This document shows positions 19,901-28,795 of a stretch of 29,623 nucleotides of DNA, piece by piece. Under the pieces are notes generated by a model. It was not told the origin of the DNA and searched no databases. It worked only from the letters and a program-made list of their open reading frames with translations. Numbering within the stretch: position 1 is the stretch's first letter; every line of letters begins with the position of its first letter. Both the position numbers and the translations under genes were made by a program. Location: the NCBI GenBank assembly GCA_001584585.1, contig LSYV01000014.1:1970881-2000503 (forward strand). The letters are read 5' to 3'. Source of the DNA: Gonium pectorale. Taxonomy: Eukaryota; Chlorophyta; Chlorophyceae; Chlamydomonadales; Volvocaceae.

Positions 19901-22900
19901 CATCGGTGACAGCACCGGGAAGGCTGTTTTGAACCGGGCCCGGGATGGGATGCGGAGGCCGAGCCTGGGGGCGTGGGCAGAGCATCGCACAGCACGGTGA
20001 GGGGGAGGACGGGCGGGCGTCGGATGTTGGTGAAGTGGCACGCAAGCAGGCGCCTCACCCGCGGCACACCCAGCCTGGGCTCTCCACCACCCGCACCCAG
20101 ACCGCCCGCAGACCAACGGTGGAGAGTGCCCCCCTGGCTCCTCCCCCCGCGCGCCCCTCCTCGCCTTCACAACCGAACACATGCCCCGCCCCGCCCCTAT
20201 TCCGGGGCGCTCAGCCCACCAAGGACCATGGGTCCGCGGACAAACGGTGGAGGCTTCCCCCTCACCGCCTCGCCCCACCCATCGCGCGCCCGCCCGCGCA
20301 ACCGAACACACGCCCAGCTGCGGCCCCATTCCACCCCGCCCCACCAACCCGTCTGGTCGCACCTGGGAGGCGGTCAGGTCGAGCGACACAAACATGAGGT
20401 TGCGGTGGCGCGACGCCAGCTGGCCCAGCGCCGCCTCCGCCTCGCGGCTGGCCACCGCCCAGGGGGCGTGCCATAGCACCACCTGTGGCGGGACCCGGTA
20501 TGGGGAGGGGGTTTCAACAGGCGGGAAAGCTTTCCCACTAGATCAGCCTCAGGCGCATGTCGCTTCGTTCCCCAACACGTCGGTTTCGCACGCCGCCCGA
20601 TGTCCGCGTACGCCAACGAAATGGGAAGAGTTACCCTCCCGGCTCGAACCCCAACCCCTCACCACTGCGGGCTGCTCCGTCTCGTTGAGCAGCTCCTGCA
20701 GCTCCGCCGCGCCGTCCTGGACGTCGGACAGCACGCAGCCCGGCTCCCACCGACCCGTGGGTCCGTCCTCCTCCTCGCCGTCCTCCTCGCCCTCCTCCTC
20801 CTCTTCCTCCTCTTCCTCCTCCTCGCCCTCCTCCTCTGCCTCCTCGTCTCCCTCTTCCTCCTCATCGAGGTCTGCACACTCATCGCCCTCCCCGCCCTCG
20901 TCTTGCACCTCGTCATCGTCATCGTCGCCGCCCGCGTCCATGATGTCGCGGATGTCGGGCCAAGGCAGGAAGGGGTCGAGCGCGTTGGGCGACGGCGGCG
21001 CAGCCGCCGCCTTCAGCTGCGCCTCCTCAGCCTCGGTGGCCAGGCACGCCGCCAGCGCCGCCTCCAGGGCGGGACGGTTCATGTCGATGCCGATGAACAC
21101 CAGCTCCTGGCGCCTGCGGCAGTTGGGGGTGTTTTACGCCTCGCTTTGGGTACAACTGTCGCCCCGTCTCCCTCCCCCCCCCCGCAGCCCGCCCTCTCCC
21201 GCAACGTGCAACCCCGGCCACGTCGGTCTCCTGTCCCGTCTGCCAAGTATAGTTGCGAAAACGCGCGTGGGCGCACCTGTCCCCGATGCCCGGCAGAAAG
21301 TCCTTTTGGATGTCGGCCACCTTGTCCGGCTCGGTGGGCCAGGCCTCCCTGCGAGGGGGGAGAGGGTGAGAGGGGGGCGGTCGAGGGGTGAGGGGCTCGG
21401 ACGGAGAGGGACGGGGAGGAGGATCGGTAGCGCATGTACGGCACAGTACCGTACGGTGTAACACAGCACCCACCTGGGCAGCCCGTCGTACCAGGGCCCT
21501 CCGGTGCCGAACCTCAGCAGGTTGCCCGCGCTGCTCCATTCGCCCACGTGGTCATCACGCCCCGCCAGCCAGGCGAAGCCCTTGGAGCGGAGAACCTGGC
21601 CGTACGCCGCCGTACGGGCCGCACCCTTGGCGGCGGCGGCGGCGCTGGTGGCGGCTGTGGATGGGGAGCCGGAGTTGGGGGCGGCGGAGGCGGAGGTGGA
21701 GGTAGAGACGGAGGCGGCAGCCGCCGCGGCAGCTGCGGCAGCGGCAGCAGACGCAGCGGAGGCGGCAGCGACGGCGGCGGCGCTGGCGGCAGCGGCTGCC
21801 TGAAGCGCGGCGGCTACGGAGGGGATTTCCGCGCTGCTGCCGCCGCCACCGCCAAAGGCGGCGGCGAGTGCGGCGGCGGCGCGCTGCGCCGCGGCGGCCG
21901 CCGCCGACACGTCGCTTTGCACCGCTGAGGCGCCGGCGGCGGTGCTCGCGGCTGTGGCGCCGCTTCCGCTGCCGGTGGCGGCGCCGCCGGCGCCGCCGTC
22001 GGCCTGTGACCAGTCTGGCTGCTGCAGCACAAAGTGTGAGTCCAGGAAGGCGTGGAGGCGGGCGGGGTGGAAGGGCCGGCGGGAGCGCCACACGAACGAC
22101 GTGATGCCGTACTCGGCGGTCTCCGGAACCAGGTCCGTACCCTCCCGGATCGCCTGCATCAAGGGCGTGCATGTACGGCAGATCAGGCTGAGAGAGTACG
22201 ACACGGTATGGGAGTCAGTGGCAGCGGCAGCGGATGGCGCTTGCGTTGATTGGGGAAAAAGGGGTTGGCCATCGTTCGCCCCAGGGTCCCCGCGCCCCCA
22301 CGCAACCCAGATGGGCCCTACTACTCTCACCTAACGCAACCGCTTCGCCCCCAGAAACTGTGACACGCGTCCGTGACCACGCCCCCAGGAGGCAGCCCTT
22401 GGACGACGCCCACCCGCCCACCCGCCCACACCTCCCTGTGGCAGTCCAAGTTCACGGTCGCCTGCGGCGGCCATCGTTCGCGACCTGGACCCCACGACCG
22501 TTCCCCCAGCCGACCGCTACTACCGGTGTGTTAGCGCCGGATTGCAATGCAAACCGCCGTCTCCTCCCGAGCCAGCCCGCCAGCCCCCGCCCCCTCGCGC
22601 AGCGCCCCAACCCCGCCCCCCCACTCCCCCCCCCCCGCCCAGCCTTCCCCCCGTCCGCCCCGAGACAAAGCCCCGCCCCTGAACCCTCACAGCCTCCCTC
22701 CCGCCCCCCGCAGACCCCGCCCGAACCCAGCCAGCCCCACCCCACCTTGAGCCATCCCGCCCCCTCGCGCGCGCGCTCCAGGCTGAATCGGCCCGTGTTG
22801 AGCACCTCGCGCAGCTCCACGGCGCAGCGGGTGGTGGTGAGCAGGCGGGCTGAGGGGTTGATGGCGGCCACCAGGGCCACCAGGCGGGGCAGGTCGGCGG

Positions 22901-25900
22901 GGGACACCGTGTCCATCTGCGTGGGTGCAGGTGGGGTTTGTGGGGTGTGTGTGGGGTGTGTGGGTGTGTGTTTGATATGCGTGACGGCGTGTTCAAACAC
23001 GTTACGGTGAGCTGACAACGTGTGTGTGCGTGCGGATTGTGTGTGGGGGGGGAGGAGGTACGCGAGAATGTCGGAGCGTGTGGGGTGGGTGGGTGGGTGG
23101 GTGGGGTTGCTCGCACCTATCCATGGCCGCAATCACCCACACACGCACCCGCAACCACCCACACACGCGGGTAGCGCCCCTGGCCAGCGTCGGCCCGGAG
23201 ATGTAACACCACCCACACACGCACCCGCAACCACCCACACACACACACACACCTTGTTAAGGAGGATGACGTCGGCGAACTCGAGCTGGTCCAGCAGCAG
23301 GTCCGCCACATTGCGCTCCAACTCCTCGTCCTCCTCGTCCCGGCCCTCCTCTTCGTCCGCCCCATGGTCATGGCCGCAGTCGCCCCCGTGCTTGTGCCCG
23401 TGGTCATGGTCATGGTCGTGGTTGTGGTTGTGCGCGGCCGGGCTGGCGGCGGCGGCGGCAGCGCGCGCTCGAGCCTCGGGGCCGTGGCGGTGGCCTCCGC
23501 CGTGGTTGTGCACGCGCTCTGCCTCCTCACGGTCCTGATGACGGGGCCGTAGTCAGGTGGAAGGGTGGAGGGTGGGGCAAGTGGGAAAGGCGTTCTCACT
23601 AGAGAGGCCGCATGCCGTTCCGAACCACGGGTGGAGGGTGGGGCAAGTGGGAGAGCGGTGCGGTACGCGGCATCCGGCTCGAGCAGGCGGGCCGGCGGCG
23701 GCAGCAACCGAAGGAGTGCGGACACCCATCCAGAGGGTGGGAGCCCGAGGTCTGGCGGCAAGCGGGAGGTTCTTCATCCCAGGATTCCAGGATGGGCGAA
23801 GGAAACATAAACCCCGCCGCGCTCGATGCCCCTGCCCCTGCGCTCTCGCGGCCCTTGCCCATCCCCTGTGCCGGCCCCTGTGCTGGCCACTGCCGGGCCG
23901 CCGTAGGAAAGAGCCCGAAAGGGCAAAAACAAGCCAGGGCGGGGGCGGTCCCTTTCTCCCCGCCCCCAAAACAAGTAATACACGGTGTAACTTTTGAGTT
24001 CCATCAAGTCCCACATATTCTCACGCGTTACGACCAATAAACCGGATTCGCAACCTCCCCACACACACACCTTGAGGGTCTCCAGGCTGTGCAGGTTGTC
24101 CAGCAGGTGGGCCGCGTCGACCACCGTGACGCACGTGTCCAGGCGCGCCACGTCAGCCAGCCGCCGTACGGGCGGCGCGGCGGCGGCGGCACCGTCGCCG
24201 CCGGCCATCGCCGCCGCGGCCGCCTCCAGCGCCAGGGACGCCGCCGGGTCGGAGCCGTCCAGCGGGAACTCGAACGTCTCGGCCACCTGCATGCGGCGGG
24301 GTGCAGGCAGGCAGGCACGTGGGAGGGAGGCGTGGGAAGCACGACGCGTTCCGAGTGTTACTCTCTGGTTAAGGACCTCCACAGGCAGCGAGGCAGGCGT
24401 GCGTGTCCCTGTCACAGAAACGCACCGCCCATCCCCCATCCCCCAACCCATGTCCCAAATCCATGTCCAAAATCCATGTCCCAAATCCGATCCCCAAATC
24501 CATTCCCCAAATCCATTCCCCAAATCCATTCCCCCACGCCCCCCCCAACCTGCATGGGCTCCCCGATGCCCGTGCTCTCCACCACGCAGTAGTCGAACCG
24601 CCCGTCCGCCGCGATCTCCGCAATCAGCGCCACCAGGTCGCCGCGCAGCGTGCAGCAGATGCAGCCGTTCTGCATCTGGACCAGCCGCTCCGGAGCCGCC
24701 GCCCTGGCGGCGGCGGAGTGACCCGCGGGTCGGCCGAAGGCGGCGGACGCGGCGTCCGGCGCCGCGGTGGCGGCGGCGAGCGACCCGTGGGTCACCAGCG
24801 CCGCGTCGATATTGAGCTCGGCCATGTCGTTGACCACCACCGCCACGCGCAGCCCGGGGTCGCGGTGCGTGAGGATGTGCCGCAGCAGGCTGGTCTTGCC
24901 GGCGCCCAGGAAGCCAGACAGCAGCGTCACGGGCAGCCGCGGCCTGGCGGCGGCCGGCTCGCAGGCGCCGGCGCCGGCGGCGGCAGCCGCAGGAGGGCCG
25001 GCGGAGGCAGCAGAAGCAGCGATGGCGGCAGCGGAAGGGGTAGTGGGCCCTGCATCCGCGGGCGTGGCTGCCCCAGCAACAGTGGGCGCCGCACTTGCCG
25101 CCGCGGCCGGCGATGCAACCGACTGCGGCGCCGTGCGGGCGCCAGCGGTTTCGGACGCAGCGGACGAGTCCGCCGCTGCCGTCGCCGGGGCCGCTACTGG
25201 CGCGACAGCTTCAGGCGGAGCCTCCGCGGTCGATGCCTCCGCACCCGCCGTCGATGCCTCCGCAACCGCCGCCGACGACGCCGCGGCCGCCGGCGACGCC
25301 GCGGCCGCCGGCTGACCGACATGAAGGTCCACCAGCCCCGCCGCCGCCGCGCCGCGTACCATCGACACCAGCTGCGCCAGCGGCGCCTGCCACGCCGCCG
25401 GCACCCGGCTGGCGGCGGCGCCGCCGTTAGGGGCCGACGGCGCCGCCAGCTCGTCCAGGTCGACCCAGGATCCGCCGCGCGGCTCGCCGAATACATATTT
25501 GAGGTCCTCGTCCGGCGCCACGAGCACTGCAGGGAGGGGCGTACGGCAACCGCACAGCACACGGCTGGGTTCTCCCACAGAGTACGGCATGTGAACCAAG
25601 ATGTACATGAACTGCCTAACCGTCTATATATCAGAGACGGTGCACTACGCACTGCCATGTACGTATACATGTGTTATGAGGATATGTGTTGCGTAACCCT
25701 CGCCCTCCCTCTGGCTGGCGAGGATCCTAAGCCAACCGACCAACCGCACGAGCGAGGGGCTCTCCCGCCGCAACGCCCCCCCACCAGCGACGCGTCCCGC
25801 AGGCCCACCCCCCAGGCGCCGCAAGCTGCATCCAGGACACGGGGCCCCTCACCTCCGGCAAAGAGCTGGAAGACGGCCGGCGCCGTCGCGCCGCCCGGCC

Positions 25901-28470
25901 CTGGCCCCGACCCCGACCCCGGCCCTGTCCCTGTCCCCGCCGGCTGCAGGTGCAGCACGGGCGGCAGCGCCAGGATGCGCACGGCGTCGGGCGCCGCGCG
26001 AACCACCTCCCGCAGCGCCCTGGGGTGGCGGGCCGAGGGCGAGGGCAAGGGCGAGGGCGAGGGCGATGATGAAACAACACACTTTACCGCATGCGCATAC
26101 AAAGCCCGGACAGCCAGGGGCGCCCCCCGCCCTCGGGTGTGCTCACATGCCGTCGCGACCGTCCGCGCGCGGCCGCGACTCCCGCACTGCCGGTCCCGCT
26201 GTCTGGATGGCAGCCCAGCTCAGCCCAGCTATGCAGCCCAGCCCAGCACCCCAGCGTTCAGTTCGTAGGGGGGGGGTACTTGCTGGGTCGGGCGTCGGGC
26301 GTGAGCCGCCGAGGGCCGATGGGCTGCCGGCTAGGATGCTTTGCTCGCTGTCCTCCCCCCCCCCCCTGCACGACTGTTCGAGCACGCTGTCACGAACATA
26401 CAGAACGCAGCCGGAGAGGAGGCCACGCCACAGCCGCATTCCATAAATGGGCGGAGAGTGAGGCGTGGTGTCAGCGGCCCGGCACAAAGGGCCTGGGGGA
26501 ACTCATTGGGCTAGGGGCCCACTGCGCGCCGTCTGGGACCCCGCGGAGCCGGTCGGCGGAAGCTCTCGCATGGCGGTTACGGGACCGCAGAAAAGAGGGG
26601 GAGGCAGCGACCGCCGGACTCGGGACGCGCCCAGCAGCGGCACCAGCAACAGCATCACAGCACCACAGCACCCTGGCGGGGTCGGAAAGCGGCACCCAGC
26701 GAAGCACACGGCACAGCACAGCACGCACCGCCCGGAGGCACCGCGCAGACAGCCCTGGCGGGGGGGGGGCCGTACCTGTTGGCGGCGCCACGCTCTGTGT
26801 CCGCGTAGGCAGCGTTGGAGCAGGGAACGGGCGCCGGCGGCGGTGGCAGCAGCCCGGCAACCGCGCTGGCGCCGCCGCTGCCGCCGCCGTCGCCTCCCGC
26901 CTTCTGCTGGTGATGCGCCGTCGCTGCCGCCGACGCGGGCAGGATGAAGGCGCGCAGGCGGGAGGGCCCGGCGGCGGCGGCGCCGCCGGCGGCGGCACCG
27001 GAGGCGTGTATGACCAGGGCGCCGTACCAGCGCTCGACCGCCGACAGGTCGGTGGCAGGACTGTACGGCAGCTTGCACACAAACTGCAGTACGGGCGGTG
27101 CACACACGCACAAGGCAAGTTGAGATGGTCGTCCGTCACGGGGGGCCCCCGCAGGTCAGGCGACAAGCTGGCGTCAGTTTGCACAGTTGGGCGGAGTTGG
27201 CCACCGACCCCCGTTAGGACTCTTGACTATTCTCCTGTCGTTAGGGCTGACAGGGGAACAGCCACCCGACAAGGCCCTTCGGCCAGCCGCACCGCACCGC
27301 ACCGCACCTCCTCGCCGTTGACCTTCTCCACGCGGCCCCACGAGCTGCCGACCTGGATCTGCATCCGGCCGCGGAAGCAGCTGACCCGTCCTGAGGGCAC
27401 GGGGGCGGGGGGGCGTGTCGTAAGTCGGGGCTGGCGCGGCTGTGTCTTGGCCGCTTGGGGAAATGGGTGGGAGTGACGGGGGGGCACGGGGGGAAAGGGG
27501 TCGGAGAGCAATCTCGCGGAGTGGGTCGGTAGCCGGGATGGGTCGTGAGGATGGGAATGGGGGGGGGTGGGAAACGACGCACGCGAAGGATCGGAGACAG
27601 CGCCCGCATTCCGGCCCTCGCGTCGCGGCCTTGCGCTCCGCAGGCTGCTTCCATCCAGCCGAACGCCGCGTCCTGGACTGTGCACAGAGTGCAGTGCCGT
27701 ACCGCATCCCCGGTCAGCTCCCGGGTCACCCGCACACCGGGTCTTTATCTTCTGCCTCTGCCCCCCCCCCCACCTGAGATGCGGTAGAACTTCCCGCGCT
27801 TCACATTGCTGGGCTTGCAGTTGTTGTTGGCGCGGTAGATGAGGCGGCAGTAGCCCGAGGGGTCGCGCACGAGGGCGCTGTAGACGGGGTCCCGGGGCTT
27901 GGAGGCGGGGTCCACGCCCTCGAGCTGCCAGACCTGCCCACCACGTGGGGAAGGAGCACATGGGGAGGGAGCACCGGGAGGGATGCTTTCCGGTGCGTGG
28001 ATGCGTGCCGGTGGAACGCGAGCAGGTGCGGGAGCGAGGTCCCAACTGTAGGGAATGAGGGCGACTCCGATTGCCAAGAGGTTTGGCAATGTTGGGGTAT
28101 TGAAAGGGGTGTGCGGGTGGGGTGGGGAGGGAGGGCGTCTGTTGGACACCTTGCCGCTCAGGTGCCCAATGCTACGGGCGGCGAAAGTGGGCCCACGGTT
28201 TTGGATTGGGGTGTGAGGCCTTGCCATGCCTGTTCGTGAGGAGAGGTGGGAGGAGCATAAGGGGCCCCGCAGAGAGTGCCAGCTGAGGGTGTCTGAAGGC
28301 TTGGGGTGGGGCGTAGCAATTGGGCATAGGGTTTGCCACGCCAAAACGGTCCCAGTGTATTGAGAGACGTCAGGGGCAAAAGGGGCGCCGTTGACAATGA
28401 CAGCGGAGCCCACCTCCACAAGCAGGTCCTCAAAGCTGTCGCCCAAGCTGAGCTCATGGAGGCGGGGCAT
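16233..28470 (-). CDS. Multidomain CobW/COG0523 metallochaperone GTPase fusion protein
   Basis: Nineteen exons: 28470-28414, 27933-27774, 27390-27308, 27083-26776, 26019-25853, 25526-24550, 24286-24071, 23534-23253, 22916-22746, 22153-21474, 21348-21277, 21113-20663, 20482-20363, 19837-19659, 19227-19029, 18322-18080, 17661-17436, 16983-16851, 16380-16233. Every junction is GT...AG, phases match throughout and the total is 4,872 bases (1,623 aa plus stop). The start is the first ATG after an in-frame TAA (28491-28489). Domains by residue: OB-fold-like 15-100; linker with helical and low-complexity parts 101-455; CobW GTPase 458-807 (GFLGAGKT 463-470, CICC 547-550, ESTG 575-578, NKMD 749-752) with a His-rich loop 665-713; CobW_C about 820-1090, split by an Ala/Ser insert 858-992; acidic tract 1121-1177; degenerate thioredoxin folds 1200-1307 and 1375-1530; Cys6 module 1531-1623. 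COG0523 proteins use GTP to deliver zinc, cobalt or other metals to client enzymes. The client here is unknown. No clear targeting peptide is seen, so cytosol or nucleus is likeliest. Confidence 0.82.
18474..18652. repeat. 8-bp microsatellite (TGTGTATG)n in intron 15
   Basis: About 22 copies of TGTGTATG on the plus strand, with only rare TGTATGCG variants near the right end. It lies within the 706-bp intron 19028-18323 of the CobW-fusion gene. It creates long but meaningless open frames in all frames. Confidence 0.95.
20111..20340. repeat. Diverged tandem duplication inside intron 13
   Basis: Two units of roughly 110-125 bases (from about 20111 and about 20235). Shared landmarks in the same order are ACGGTGGAG, a CCCCC-rich stretch, GCGCGCCC, CAACCGAACACA(C/T)GCCC, CCCC(T/A)ATTCC and CCCACCAA. 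The duplication lies in the 525-bp intron 20362-19838 of the CobW-fusion gene. Confidence 0.6.
20663..22153 (-). other. CobW C-terminal domain and acidic tail
   Basis: Exons 10-12. [20 protein letters not shown] opens the CobW_C domain. An Ala/Ser-rich insert of about 135 residues follows, then [40 protein letters not shown] and [20 protein letters not shown], all typical of COG0523 C-terminal domains. The domain is followed by a tract of about 57 residues dominated by Asp and Glu, encoded by the TCC/CTC-rich stretch near 20760-20930. Confidence 0.82.
22580..22745 (-). repeat. C-rich/G-rich strand-biased tract in intron 9
   Basis: The plus strand is almost purely C with A and T interruptions, so the minus-strand transcript carries many G3-G11 runs within the 592-bp intron 22745-22154. 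G-quadruplex formation is plausible. No coding potential was assigned. Confidence 0.6.
23135..23240. repeat. 32-bp direct repeat in intron 8
   Basis: An ACCCACACACGCACCCGCAA-type block of about 32 bases occurs at about 23135-23166 and again at about 23209-23240, inside the 336-bp intron 23252-22917. The neighbouring sequence has GT/GGGT-rich tracts near 22921-22975 and 23083-23105. Confidence 0.7.
23253..23534 (-). other. His-rich metal-binding loop and acidic stretch (exon 8)
   Basis: Residues 657-750. Fourteen histidines lie between residues 665 and 713, mostly as HxH pairs ([20 protein letters not shown]), followed by an Asp/Glu-rich run and [16 protein letters not shown]. Such His-rich stretches are known in several COG0523 and HypB-type GTPases as metal-storage or loading sites. 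In this protein the stretch sits inside the G domain, between the ESTG strand and NKxD. Confidence 0.85.
23563..23652. repeat. 24-bp direct repeat in intron 7
   Basis: GGGTGGAGGGTGGGGCAAGT plus GGGA occurs at 23563-23586 and exactly again at 23629-23652, 66 bases apart. It lies in the 536-bp intron 24070-23535. Confidence 0.85.
24445..24534. repeat. 13-bp minisatellite in intron 6
   Basis: About seven tandem units of AAATCCATGTCCC or AAATCCATTCCCC, in the 263-bp intron 24549-24287. The last three units are nearly identical, which suggests recent expansion. Confidence 0.8.
27308..28470 (-). other. OB-fold-like N-terminal module of the CobW fusion
   Basis: Exons 1-3 read [15 protein letters not shown], then [18 protein letters not shown], then [17 protein letters not shown] and [16 protein letters not shown]. 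The order is a strand, a D-x-[ST/S]-G turn with a long strand, a GK-start strand, then F-x-G-x-[ML]-x-[IL] followed by a GRVEKV-like end. This is the layout of single-stranded-DNA-binding OB folds of the SOSS-B/hSSB and RPA2-like type. The fold call is pattern recognition; the fusion itself rests on matching splice phases (donors 28413, 27773; acceptors 27934, 27391). Confidence 0.45.
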
Positions 28471-28795
28471 GGCGGTCGACAATGTCGGTTATGTCACAGG
28501 TGTTTGCAACAAGCGACAAGCACAACTACGCTACTTCGTGTATTTGAATGGAACTTGTGGCGACATCGTTTACGCCTGTCGGGTGCCGGCTGTTCGGCTG
28601 TTGAGACGGCTAGACGGGAGTGTCCACAATTACAGGTCAATTGCTTAAGTTAATGTATATTAGGTTTCTTCTCGTTCGAGTCACAGCTCATGGCAACTGG
28701 TGTCGTGCGGCGGCTCGGAGCAGTCCCGCCATGTCCTTCCGATTTGATGAGGTATAGTGGTACACGGTAGTACTGAATTGGACATATTCGCGCAG
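28471..28795. promoter_or_regulatory. Short divergent intergenic (promoter) region
   Basis: 325 bases separate the ATG of the CobW-fusion gene (28470, minus) from the first ATG of the possible plus-strand gene (28796). The stretch is lower in GC than its flanks, with AT-rich runs such as TTAATGTATATTAGG near 28649-28663 and GAGGTATAGTGG near 28749-28760. No specific metal-response element was recognised. Use as a bidirectional promoter is inferred from position. Confidence 0.35.

Larger units (their letters stand above)
17436..20482 (-). other. Two thioredoxin-like domains lacking CxxC
   Basis: Domain 1 (exons 13-14) begins [12 protein letters not shown]. This matches the thioredoxin strand-plus-active-site layout, but the two cysteines are replaced by Ala and Ser. 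It continues with FVSLDLT and [17 protein letters not shown]. Domain 2 (exons 16-17) has [12 protein letters not shown], then VRVLAAERS, then [11 protein letters not shown] carrying the cis-Pro signature, then [21 protein letters not shown]; it also lacks a CxxC. Exon 15, between them, is an Ala-rich linker. Folds are assigned by pattern only. Confidence 0.55.
22746..25526 (-). other. CobW GTPase domain (four exons)
   Basis: The four exons are 25526-24550, 24286-24071, 23534-23253 and 22916-22746. All signature motifs are present: P-loop GFLGAGKT with VTLLS before it, the NGCICC metal-binding loop, [10 protein letters not shown], then VAETFEF, the strand [13 protein letters not shown], and VILLNK-MD. 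The NKMD base-recognition motif is created only by splicing across 23253/22916, which strongly supports that junction. A poly-Ala leader of about 150 residues precedes the domain in the same exon. Confidence 0.88.

Noticed and set aside
20625..20670. tRNA B-box-like GGGTTCGAGCC on the minus strand
   Set aside because: No matching A box, acceptor stem or cloverleaf around it; it lies at the start of an intron.
20600..21391. Plus-strand leucine-rich frame resembling membrane segments
   Set aside because: It is the antisense of the Asp/Glu-rich tract (GAG/GAC read as CTC/GTC), not a membrane protein.
24403..26268. 621-codon plus-strand frame
   Set aside because: Arg-rich shadow of the CobW GTPase exon on the other strand, where all GTPase motifs are present.
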